64,000 bases of DNA from Chondrosia reniformis (Eukaryota > Porifera > Demospongiae > Chondrillida > Chondrillidae). Positions 34,101-44,100 of the stretch are shown piece after piece. A program made the translations under genes and the position numbers. Where the stretch lies: assembly GCA_947172415.1 (NCBI GenBank), contig OX359192.1:5768501-5832500 (forward strand). The letters run 5' to 3'. The notes beneath the pieces were generated by a model. It saw only the letters and a program-made list of their open reading frames with translations. It did no database searches and had not been told where the DNA came from. The first letter of the stretch is position 1. Every line of letters starts with the position of its first letter.

Positions 34101-35869
34101 GTGTGGCAGGATCCAAGGCAACTTGAATTTCCTTCTGGACATCTGCTTTGCAGTCCTCTACAAAACTGATGAGTACAGACGTAAATTGTCCCAGTGACTG
34201 AAACACTTGTACTGCCACTCCCACTTGGGTGGGGTTCTAGAGAATCAATTAATAACTGGAAAGTGAAATTTTAAGTAGATGAAGATGGTTTACACGTACA
34301 TTTAGTTCTAATCCTTGTGATAGTATTTTCTTGGCTTGCATCTCCACCTCTCTGTGAGCCTTGGACAGCCAGACCCTCTCATCTTCTATGACCTAACATT
34401 GCACACACATTACTACAAAGGCACTTGTGATCTTAAGACAAAGGACTGAACAGCACAATAAGAACTCAGAAAGAACCATGCATCAAAGTTATACTTGTCA
34501 AGTATTTAGGATGGCGTTTCTTTTAGAAGAAACACAAGGGTGGACAAAACACAATACAGTAAAAATTTCAAGGTAGCAACCTTGTTTAATATGTTTGTTT
34601 GTTATTATAAATTGGCAAGTTGACTGTCTTCAAGGGAGGACAAATGTCCCCACCCTCTCCTAAAAGAACCATGGATCCAGGTATGTACACATAGAGCACA
34701 GAAGAGCTAACCTGTATTCCATTTAAATCGGAACCTTTCATTACTTGATCTGGGAATGGGAACGTACAGGGTACTGTTTGAAGCAGACAGATCCTATCTA
34801 CTATCTGTAGCTCACCTATTTCACTAATGGTCTGAGCTATCTTGGCAATCTCCTTGCTTCCTCCTCTCATCAGTGACTTGAGTCTCTTTATGAGGTAAAT
34901 CAAGCGAATTATCTTCCTCAGCAACTCACAAGCAGTCTGAAGTCTGGCCAACTGAGCTGTTCTTGTGGAAATCTTGTTATATGGTTCAGTTACCTGCGTA
35001 GTCACACGTTCAAGGGTCTGCCGTAGTGTGCTTATCCGAGATTCCATCATAGCTAATACACCTACAATACACGTACACACGGATGTGTATTTAAAGGAAC
35101 AGACTGTGGTATAGTATTTTCTGTTATTTTCATGATTTATTATTTATTTATATAGGTGATAACCCCATCGGCCAAAGGTATTAACTGGGCCTGGTTAAGT
35201 AACAATAAACTGTCAATTGTAGTTAGTATAAGAAATAATCTAGTCCATCTAGCTGGAAGTTTGATGGTTTGATCATATATATATTTCAGTTTGACATTAG
35301 ATTAATCTGTAGTATAGTTTTATTTTTATAGTGACTCATGGGCCCCAACTCATATTATTATAGAGAGAGTCTATGGCCTGATCATATATGTATAATGAGT
35401 CTATGGCCTGATCATATATGCATAATGAGTCTATGGCCTGATCTCTTGAATTCTTCCAAGAAGGTATCGCAAAGTGCATGACTGTACCTTCTAATGTTTC
35501 AATTCCAGTCGCCTGTGAAAGCAAGTCCTCGTGGTGAGACACGATCTGTGAGACAAGCACTCATTATTCCTCTAACATTATTAACATCACTATGTTAATA
35601 TCCTATATTACTAAAGAAGCTTACCTGTTTGTACAGCTCGTCATCTAACTTAGCAATCCCTTTCGATAACTTGCCGAGAGTTTCACCAACAGCTTGGTAG
35701 TGAATAATCTTTGTAGCAAATGCTTTGGACTCAAATTCGTGCGAAAATACTGCATTTAAGCTTTCTAATTGATAAATGTGACATTTACATAAACTAAAAG
35801 TGTATGATTACCTAGTATAATTTTACCATCGCTCTTCAGTTCATCTAAAACATCCAACTCGGCAGCCAT
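31163..35869 (-). CDS. COG5: COG5, conserved oligomeric Golgi complex subunit 5
   Basis: COG5 is a lobe B subunit of the Golgi tether that also contains COG1. The start is ATG 35869 (MAAELDVLDELKSDGK). Exons read well include 35869-35812, 35749-35625, 35545-35488 (HHEDLLSQATGIETLEG) and 35052-34816 (EPYNKISTRTAQLARLQ, LLRKIIRL), then further exons such as EKAYLSKSLSKLFDTIN at about 33160-33115, MIIRMHEEDFA at about 32290, VDLFVRHVCLIRPLSE near 31905 and PPQKVKSPLQ near 31485. All are collinear with animal COG5. The end is uncertain. The frame after LVVLK can stop at about 31316-31318, or splice through GTAAGG to a last exon stopping at 31163-31165; I gave the longer span. It is head-to-head with STUB1. 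Confidence 0.9.
35369..35443. repeat. 30-bp tandem repeat in COG5 intron
   Basis: Two and a half copies of a 30-bp unit (core CTATGGCCTGATCATATATG) next to the exon at 35488-35545. Confidence 0.85.
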
Positions 35870-35901
35870 TGTTGCATGGGGATTTTCCCGCGAGAACAAA
35901 C
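35870..35901. promoter_or_regulatory. 32-bp divergent spacer COG5 / STUB1 with E2F-like site
   Basis: This is the whole gap between the COG5 ATG (minus) and the STUB1 ATG (plus). It contains TTTTCCCGCG (35883-35892), a match to the E2F consensus TTTSSCGC. Both starts sit in ATGGC words. At least one transcript must begin within the other gene's leader or coding exon, or both leaders are extremely short. Confidence 0.6.
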
Positions 35902-37945
35902 ATGGCAGAAAAGTTGAGACAACGGGGAAATCGTCTATATGTTCTAGGCAAATATGAACAAGCTATAACCTCATATACCGAAGCTATAGTGAGAAAACTG
36001 TTATAAATATACAGTGCCGTGGTGTCAATGAATATTGCATTTTGTAGGCTAAAAATCCCAAGTGCAGTGTATACTATACAAACAGGGCTCTCTCTCGAGC
36101 GCAGTTAAACATGTGGGAGGAAGTAGCGGAGGACTGTCAAGTGTCAATTGGTTTGGACCCAAAATCTGTCAAGGCTCACTTTTTTCTGGGTAAAGCACAA
36201 AGTCAAATGAGATTGTACGAAGATGCAGTAGCTACCTTGACAACAGGTGAGTATTTTACTATCCAACTTCAGTTGATAAGTTTAAAATTTATGTTTAGAC
36301 AACCTTGTATAATGATAATTTAAATGAGCTTCAGCAACACAATTTTGTCAATTTAAACGTTTCGACCCGGAGGTCTTCATCAACAATGAAAGAGGAGAAT
36401 AAAACCAAATAGTAAGGTGATGAGATTTATTGTATATAAAAACATTACTTATTCGTTTCCCATCACCCTTTCTATTTGGTTGTATTCTCCTCATTCATTG
36501 CTAATAAAGACTTCTGGGTCGAAACTTATAAATTGACAAAATGTTGCTGAGGTTCATTTAGGTGGGTGATGTGCACCTATATAAGGTTGAAATGAGAAGG
36601 ATTGTTTGTTGCGATCACACTGATTATATGGAGATTTAACTATCAGTTATATTATTACTTCTATTAGCACACACACTGGCAAGGGAACAAGGACAGAACT
36701 ATGGTGATGATATAGCCAGTGCTTTAAGAACAGCCCGAAGAATGGTAATTGCTGTATATATACAGTGCAATATATCATAGTAATTTATAGTATGTAATGT
36801 AATTAAATAATTCACGAGAATCTTGTGAACCAAATTAAATTTCAGAGAATTTAAGAGTTTCAAATAAAATAGTCAATTATGTCTCAGTTTCTCTATTAAC
36901 AGAGGTCAATTAAGTGATTATTCAAACCACCTAATGCATATTGTATATCAATAAATTTTATAATTCTATGGAATTTTATACTTGAAGTTTGAAGCAAGAA
37001 GAGCTCATAGAGCACAAACCCTGTGCAACGGGTGTGAAAGCTTTAATCTGTAGCATTGACTCTTCTGTAGAGATGGCAGGTTGAAGAAGAGCAGCATTCA
37101 AGGAAACAAGGAGAACTTGAAAGTTATATTTTGGAGTTGATGGAAGAAGATAAATCTAGGTAACTCTATTACAGTCTTCTATTGACCAAATCAACACTTG
37201 TGGTTCTTATATCAGTCTTCTATTGACCAAATCAACACTTGTGGTTCTTATATCAATCTTCTATTGAACAAATCAACACTTGTGGTTCTTATATCAACCA
37301 CTACTTTTACAAAGAAAATGTTTACTTTTGTCCTTGTGTAGGCAACTCTCATTGCTAAAGAACGATGACAGCAATGAAAGAGAAAAGATTCAACAAAAAC
37401 ATGTAATGTACCCTTAATTGCTTTCTCATATATTAAAATGTGTGTTTTGACGTGTAGAGAGAAAGGTCTTTGGAACTCCAAAAACTCTTTAGAGAAAGTG
37501 ATAAAAGGAGAGAAGTAAATTTACTCTTAACTTGTGTATGACTGAATACCCAATATCTGTTAATCTCCATAGCAACGAGAGATCCCTGAGTATCTGATTG
37601 GCAAGATTGGCTATGAATTATTGAAAGATCCAGTTATAGTACCAAGTGGAATAACGTAAGTTTTTTTATAATTACGTACGTAGATACAGCGTGTACTATA
37701 ATTATTCATGACATACCATATACGTATAGGTATGATCGACAGGTCCTAGAAGAACATTTAGAGGTAAAATGTGTGTCAGAGATGTATACCAAGTAAGGTA
37801 ATGTGGCTTCTGGTCGATATAGAGAGTTGGACACTTTGATCCTCTGACAAGAGAACCACTGGTAAAAAAGGAATTGATTCCTAACCTTGCATTGAAGGAG
37901 GTTTTGGATGCATTTGTGGCCGAGAATGGTTGGATGGAAGACTAA
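35902..37945 (+). CDS. STUB1: CHIP / STUB1, co-chaperone E3 ubiquitin ligase
   Basis: Nine exons (35902-35988, 36048-36246, 36668-36744, 37071-37159, 37342-37402, 37458-37514, 37573-37655, 37730-37763, 37823-37945) keep phase and give 269 residues. Three TPR units come first ([59 protein letters not shown]), which dock the C-terminal EEVD of Hsp70 and Hsp90. A charged helical linker follows, then a U-box ([45 protein letters not shown]) that recruits E2 enzymes to ubiquitinate chaperone clients. AATAAA overlaps the stop (37944-37949). Intron 2 hosts an inverted-repeat element. The human protein has 303 residues. Confidence 0.93.
36321..36560. mobile_element. 240-bp inverted-repeat element with hammerhead-like core in each arm
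   Basis: The outer ends are TAAATGAGCTTCAGCAAC and, inverted, TAAATGAACCTCAGCAAC. The arms pair over roughly 85-100 bp with scattered mismatches. No coding capacity, so MITE-like. The left arm on the minus strand (36383-36359) reads TTGATGA, stem GACC-TCCG-GGTC, GAAAC. The right arm on the plus strand (36501-36525) reads CTAATAA, AGACTTCTGGGTC, GAAAC. The two arms suggest an ancestral CTGATGA core in both. Confidence 0.7.
37172..37294. repeat. Three 41-bp tandem repeats in STUB1 intron 4
   Basis: Three near-identical 41-bp units (core CTTCTATTGACCAAATCAAC, followed by ACTTGTGGTTCTTATATCA). Confidence 0.92.
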
Positions 37946-38091
37946 TAAAACATGGAAACATTGACTGAATACAATTAAAATATTTTGCTGGAGCCGGGAC
38001 AGTATGTATACTGTATATATTATGATAAATAAATTATTGTCACATTGACAGTTTCAGTTGAGTTGTTATGTCTGTGAAGTATTTCTTGAGT

Positions 38092-39115
38092 TCATTTTGC
38101 CTTAACTTTACAGTCAAACCTGTTTGGAATAAAATCAAACACTTGTAGTTCTATTGCGCCACATTCTGATAGGTCAAGGACATCTACAAACAGATATCAA
38201 AAGTAGTATTAGCAGAGTACAATTACTTTATATATGTACTTTCTTGTGAATTTGTTGTATAAATGTTGTATGCCATACTTAATTATCTTAATCTGTATTT
38301 ACATGCAATATGACTGTAATAACTAGGCACTTGACTGATGACGGATGGTTATTTGTGTTTTTGTTGACAAACAAACCTTGTTGACACTTTGATCCCCTGG
38401 TGTCCTCAGAGTTGAGATCAGAACTTGAATCTTCTGAGGAGCTCCTACAGCGTGTCCTCAACCTTGACACTTTCTTTCTCTTCCCAAACAGGTTATTCTC
38501 CATTGAATTCATTGTGGAGTTAGTTGGAGGTGTTGCTAGGTTGTTGGTTACCATGCTACCCTCAGGTATCACCCCCTGAAGATAGGGGGGAACTAGATAG
38601 TAGTCACTACAAGAGTGATCTTTTGGTTGGCACTTTAAAATGACTATTGTAAATATCCATTTTGGGTGGAAAACTGTCCAATCAGGATGCTCCTCATACA
38701 ACCTGTGTATGTCATACAGAAATAAGGAGAAACCTTTAAAAAGGACAATGCAAGAAAATGCAAGTACTATTTGGTAACACAAACGATGCAAGTATACAAG
38801 TACAGTTTATGAACTATTTCAGGACTAGTATTTACCTTTCGACGTCTTTACATGTTGCTTTTACGCTAAAGAGATACATGGCCGCTTCCATTTCGGCTAT
38901 TTGTCCTCCGTATTGCACTAAAACAATGCAGTAAACGTAAGAGAACGCAGTCTGCAAAGTGCTTGTTTTAAGTGCAAATTGCAATGCGGACATATTCTAA
39001 GCACATAGCATAATTATAAAACTCATTTGAGCATACACCAAGCGTCTTTGTATGACATATCACAACTTTCCGAGAACCAGCCGCTGAGACCTTCGAAATA
39101 CTTTGGATCGCTCAT
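38092..39115 (-). CDS. BRCT-like domain protein, unidentified
   Basis: Four exons (39115-39037, 38917-38836, 38702-38377, 38183-38092) keep phase and give 192 residues. The first 100 residues fit one BRCT fold: KYFEGLSGWF strand, then a helix, LQYGGQIAEME, AAMYLFSVKA, and a C-terminal helix around TVFHPKWIFTIV with the conserved Trp. A Ser/Arg-rich basic linker follows (GKRKKVSRLRTRCRSSSEDS), resembling a nuclear localisation signal and phosphosite cluster. The tail (DLSECGAIELQVFDFIP) is unrecognised. BRCT folds bind phosphopeptides or DNA ends in repair proteins, but I cannot name the family. The third donor is GTTTGT; if unused, the frame runs on to a stop at 38288. Confidence 0.6.
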
Positions 39116-39246
39116 CTTTGTTTACTTATTGTAATCAACCACAAGTGTTTTGTTTAAGAAAACCGGCCATTTAATGATTGTATACTATAGATTGGGCTCT
39201 TAATAGGAAAACTAAAGAAGTCTTCAAGTCTCTAGAATAACGAAAT
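39116..39246. promoter_or_regulatory. Divergent promoter BRCT-like / tetraspanin
   Basis: 131 bp between opposing start codons. AT-rich, with no TATA box or strong palindrome. Confidence 0.45.
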
Positions 39247-40854
39247 ATGTGCTCTCGAAGTTCCGATAAACTAGTACAAGTGTTTCTATTGTCCACTGTT
39301 CTAGTAAGTGTGACTCATTTTCTATGCATAATAGATCCCTCAAGATTCACTTTCTAATATATGACACACAATTAGGTGCATACACAGTCTCAAGCTCTCA
39401 CCAGGATAATAAGTGAGATTTACTGTAACGTCTTCTCTAGTTGGTAACTTTAGGCAGTACAGCAATAGGGATTTGGACCTTGGCAGCAGTTATCAGGGAT
39501 CGAGTGTTACTTCCCACCGAAAAAGTAGCTGCAGCCAGCGCTCTCTTCGTTGTAGCTCTCTTGGGATGCCTCGCTACAGTCATTGGAGGACTGAGTACTA
39601 GGGTAACAAAACTGCTTCTATTAGTAAGTCAATTTGTAAGTAATTTTGTACTATTCTTACTTAACTGTAACTTTTGACTCAGTTCATAGGAATGATCATT
39701 ATTGTAATGTGTTTGCAAATTGGGATTACAGTCATGTATGCAATAACTGCATATCTCCCTGATGAGGTAAAGGATATCAAAAGCTGTACATGCATTCTAA
39801 GGTATTTATTAATGCTAATGAGAACACTTGCTATATATTTCTCAGATTCCTACTACAACAAGGACCTTATTAAAAGGATACATTAAAGCTGATGTTCAAA
39901 AAATGGATATAATTCAGAGTTCTTTAACTTGTTGTGGAGTTGATAATTACAGTGATTGGAGAAACAGTCCTTGGTATAATCAAAGTGAACACGGTCTAGC
40001 ACCAGAAACATGCTGTAAAGAAGACTTTGAAGACTGTAATTATAATCGCAGCAATCTCTTTGAAGGAGTAGGTCAATAGTTTGAATTAATTTTTAAGTCA
40101 CCTATATAAATAAATAACTTTAATCTTTTATAATCTTAATAAAATAATCTTTTGTACATAACTATATTTATCTTTTGTACATGGTCCTTCAAGGGTTGCT
40201 TACAGCCAATATTGGATAGAATTCACACAAATTCACTTGCAGTGATTTTATCAAACAGTCTGTTTGTCCTATTGGAAGTAAGTCAATGAATTCATTGAAA
40301 ATCTCCACACATCACACATGTACAGTTTAACCTATATATGAAACTATATATATGTATGTACATATAACAATAATAACTGTCTTGAACATCAGTAACACTT
40401 GTTTAATAGATTTAGAACATTTGATACAGACTTTTTCCATCATTTTTGCTGTTGAGAGCCTCCTGGTCAAAAGGTCAAAGTTTTCTAAACAAGTGCTATT
40501 AATATTCAGGACTATTATCACTAGTACACTTATCAATGGCAAGTAATAATAAAATTCAGCTATATTCAGCTGATGAAGGTCCACGAGACCGAAACATTCT
40601 GTAATAATTCATTTTATTTTTACTTGCCATTGATAAGCTCTAGAACTTTGATACTATAATTCGACTTGGCAATGAACCTCTATGATATAACTATTATCAC
40701 TAGTATTACAATGATCTCAGCTAGTATATACCCCTTATCGTGTGTGTATCTAATGTACAGGGCCTACACTCTATTTCTGCAGCTGATTATTGTGGTTGTT
40801 GCCTGTCAGCTATATTACTCTCTATGGAAGCATAGCAAATATGATGTCCTCTGA
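39247..40854 (+). CDS. Tetraspanin
   Basis: Six exons (39247-39303, 39441-39602, 39683-39766, 39846-40067, 40194-40277, 40783-40854) give 226 residues. There are four membrane helices: about residues 12-35, 50-70, 75-98 and 190-215. A large extracellular loop lies between helices 3 and 4. It carries the family CCG motif (LTCCGVDNYSDW), an ETCCKED pair, a further Cys and the pre-TM4 EGGCL, giving the six cysteines of typical members. N-glycosylation sites NQS and NRS are present. Tetraspanins organise membrane microdomains with integrins, which bind laminins; the laminin gene lies tail-to-tail next door. AATAAA lies at 40857-40862. Paralog not assignable. Intron 5 hosts a ribozyme-like element. 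Confidence 0.9.
40511..40705 (+). mobile_element. Hairpin element with hammerhead-ribozyme-like core
   Basis: Direct 16-bp repeats ACTATTATCACTAGTA (40511-40526 and 40690-40705) bracket a hairpin. Its 25-bp arms (40531-40555 and 40611-40635) match at 24 of 25 positions. Inside is CTGATGA (40570-40576), stem II GGTC-CACGA-GACC (40578-40590), GAAA (40591-40594), C, a five-base loop, then GTA (40601-40603) in the cleavage position with a two-pair stem III. Pairing next to the core in stem I is imperfect. It lies in tetraspanin intron 5. Confidence 0.65.
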
Positions 40855-40856
40855 GG

Positions 40857-40862
40857 AATAAA
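40857..40862 (+). terminator. Poly(A) signal of tetraspanin gene
   Basis: AATAAA three bases after the tetraspanin stop codon. The 3' end would fall in the 266-bp convergent gap to the laminin stop at 41121. Confidence 0.6.
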
Positions 40863-41120
40863 TTGTAACTGTGCGCTTGTTATTGTGATTGCAAAATGCA
40901 GTTTATCATTTTTTAACCTGAAGTTTCTACCCTTCACTTTCTTTCTGTTGGCAAAATATTATTCTAGTTATTGTTTGAGAAGAATATTCAACCAGTAATT
41001 TTGTATTTGTATTTAAGTGTGCTTATTGTATTAATACTGCACATCTTCAAATAGTTAAAGATGTATTGCTACAAATTATTCAAGTTTTCACTAAGTCTTA
41101 AACTTGGGAAGAAAGGCATG

Positions 41121-44100
41121 CTATGGCTGCAATCCAACTGGGCCCAGGTTGATACCTCTGCTGACAGACCCCTCAGGGAAGGAGGAGAATACAAGACCAA
41201 CAAAATTAGGGGCCTGACCGTCTGAATCCACAGCTCTTAAAATGTACACTTTTTCAATAGATTGTGCATTTTCAAAGTCTGTAAAGGAGCGAATAAACAT
41301 GTAAAGACTACAATAAAAATAAAAGTACAATAACTAATCACATCTCACCAGACAAAGGCAATCCGCCAAAGTAGACTTTAAGATTGTCAGTCCTACTGAG
41401 CTGTGATAAAGTGTTGCTACATCCACCCGTTGTGCAAACCTCTGCAGTCAAGTTCTTTTTGTGCAGTGTAAGAGACAGGTTTTTGATTTCAGAGCAATCT
41501 TCAGAGAGCAAGTTACCATCTTGCTCACTAGTTAAAACCTGCATATACCAAGATTGGGGTCAAGTAAGCATTCAATTTAATAAAGTAGGTCTACCCACTC
41601 ATTGAATGTGTCTTAGCTTAAAATAAAACTGTATACCTTTCCAAGTTTGAGTCCAACCACAAACAGAATTTCTGGTTCCATCTCTTCAACTTCATGTATA
41701 ACAGCTGCTAGCAAACCATTCTTTCGGATGGCACGCAATGACCAAGTCAACTTGTTATCAAAACTGGTAACTGAAAGAAAAAGACAAACTGAAATAAACT
41801 CAAGCAATCACGCACAGAAGAGGAACCACACACCAACATGAGCAGTTCCATCAAAGTAGTATCCAGTGGATGTGGTATAGCAAGGGAGTCCGGTTCTCAA
41901 TCTGCTATATTATATATAAGCAGAAATAATTAGACATACGTATATGTACAGTTGTGTGCATGACTGTAGTCCAGTACCCAACCATTGCCCACTGACTTGA
42001 TAGCGCTCTCCCCTGAAACACTTAATCCATCCATGCAGCCAACAAAACTATACAAGTCGTCCTTAAGTTGTAACACAGAAACACACACATTATTAATAGC
42101 AGTAACAGCTTCCACAGTTAATGGTAAGCACACACCTCCAGTGCATTTTCCAGGGCTGTTGCTGATCCAAATATAACGGGCCACTCTGGGACAAACTGCT
42201 GTCTCCTAGCAACCATCAATGAAGTGTGATTATTTAGGGAACAACTAAATATGTTTTCCATTCCCTTACAAGACAATCTCTGATGCATATGAAGAACAAA
42301 TTAGATGCTTCAGTCACTGTCCATTCAGCTAGCTATAGAACTACCCTGCCACTTACCACATTCATGTTCCCATCTGGACAATAAGTTGCTGATAAAGTGG
42401 CAGAACTGTTATAGCTGTTCTTTACAGCCATAAAAATACATTTGTCATGAGTAGCAAGGAGTGTAATTATCTCTCCTAGTTTTGACTTCAAGGACAATAT
42501 ATGGGAGTGTGTAAAGAAAGATGCACTATGAGTAGAGGTAATCGAGCTATCCACCATTTCAAGATTCAGTAGAGATATTTTAAACTCCAAATGAAAACTA
42601 AAACAAGAATAGAAATATACATACAGTATATAAGTATCTACCATATTAGGAAAACCAATTATGGCAAGATGAAAACAACATACATAGTCCCAAGCAACAC
42701 TTGTTACAATCAACACATATCCCATCCTAATAACAGGGGCTTACTCTTCAAAGAAAGGTATTGTGTTGTAAAATTTAAGAGTGGTACCAACTGTAAATCC
42801 TCCAACAGATGCCTCCTGTTCAACCTGACTCAAGCATTCATCCTCCTTCAGCTGAATAGGGTATCTCAAAGTGATGTTGGGGAGTAGAGTGTGGTACTGT
42901 GAACTGGGACACTGGTAATAGGTTGCGTTACTTGAAGTGACAGCTTTTGAAAAGAAGTCTACCGGACTAAAGAACAGAAACCTCTCAGTCATGACAAGGT
43001 ACATATAGTATGTAAAACATGATCCAGATATTAATATAGCAGATACTCTGCAACCCAACTTCAAAATGGCACCTGTACCCTGGCACCTGTACCCTGGCAC
43101 CTGTACCCTGGCACCTGTACCCTGGAACCTGTACCCTGGCACCTGTACCCTGGCACCTGTACCCTGGAACCTGTACCCTGGCACCTGTACCCTGGCACCT
43201 GTAGCCTGGAACCTGTACCCTGGCACCTGTACCCTGGCACCTGTACCCTGGAACCTGTACCCTGGCACCTGTACCCTGGCACCTGTACCCTGGCACCTGT
43301 ACCCTGGAACCTGTACCCTGGCACCTGTACCCTGGCACCTGTACCCTGGCACCTGTACCCTGGCACCTGTACCCTGGCACCCCGAGGGTAAACTTACTTG
43401 TTAGTAACAACAAAGTCTCTAAGGCAACCACTGAAAGTAGGCATCCTTTGATCTGGTTCTGAACCCAGCCACATAACTGGTATAGTAATGTCTCCTTTAT
43501 TCTTAACAAAGACACTCCACCCTGCTGGGATGTTACGTTGGTCCATTAGTTGATTGTCAAAGTACAAACTAAACATTCCATTGGCATAGTTTAGGAGAAT
43601 AAAAACTTGATGCCAAGTGTCTTCTATTATAGGGTTAGCCCGTGTTTCAAGCTGAACTTTAGAAGACCCTTCACTGATCTCAACTTGAAGTGCACCATTA
43701 TTGATAAGAAGTTTAAGTTGGGAACTCTGTAAATTAAAAAGGCATAGTCTAATTATATGTACAATACCTAAAACACTGTATCCAGTCCCATTTGAAAAAA
43801 TGAAAATGGAAAACATACAGAAGTCTACCAACTCACCTGCATCGCATCAGCTATATAAAAGATGCAGCCACTTTGAACACTGTCAGCTCTGAATGACAGA
43901 GATAGTGAGTCATACTGTGTCATAGTAGGAGCATTAACTATATTCATTAGTTCAACAGTCTTGAGATCTTGATACTCCAAATACCCTTGACTGAGTCCAA
44001 CCTCTCGGGCATAGGCCTACCCCAAGAAATGGAGAGAAGAGCTGAAAGTGCACACTTTAAATTGACAATACACTCCAAAGTCAATACCAACGATTGTTGT

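Noticed and set aside
42741-43515. Long frames of 100-200 codons through the 14-bp minisatellite, both strands
   Set aside because: They come from a stop-free tandem repeat; no homology or start context, and laminin exons flank it.
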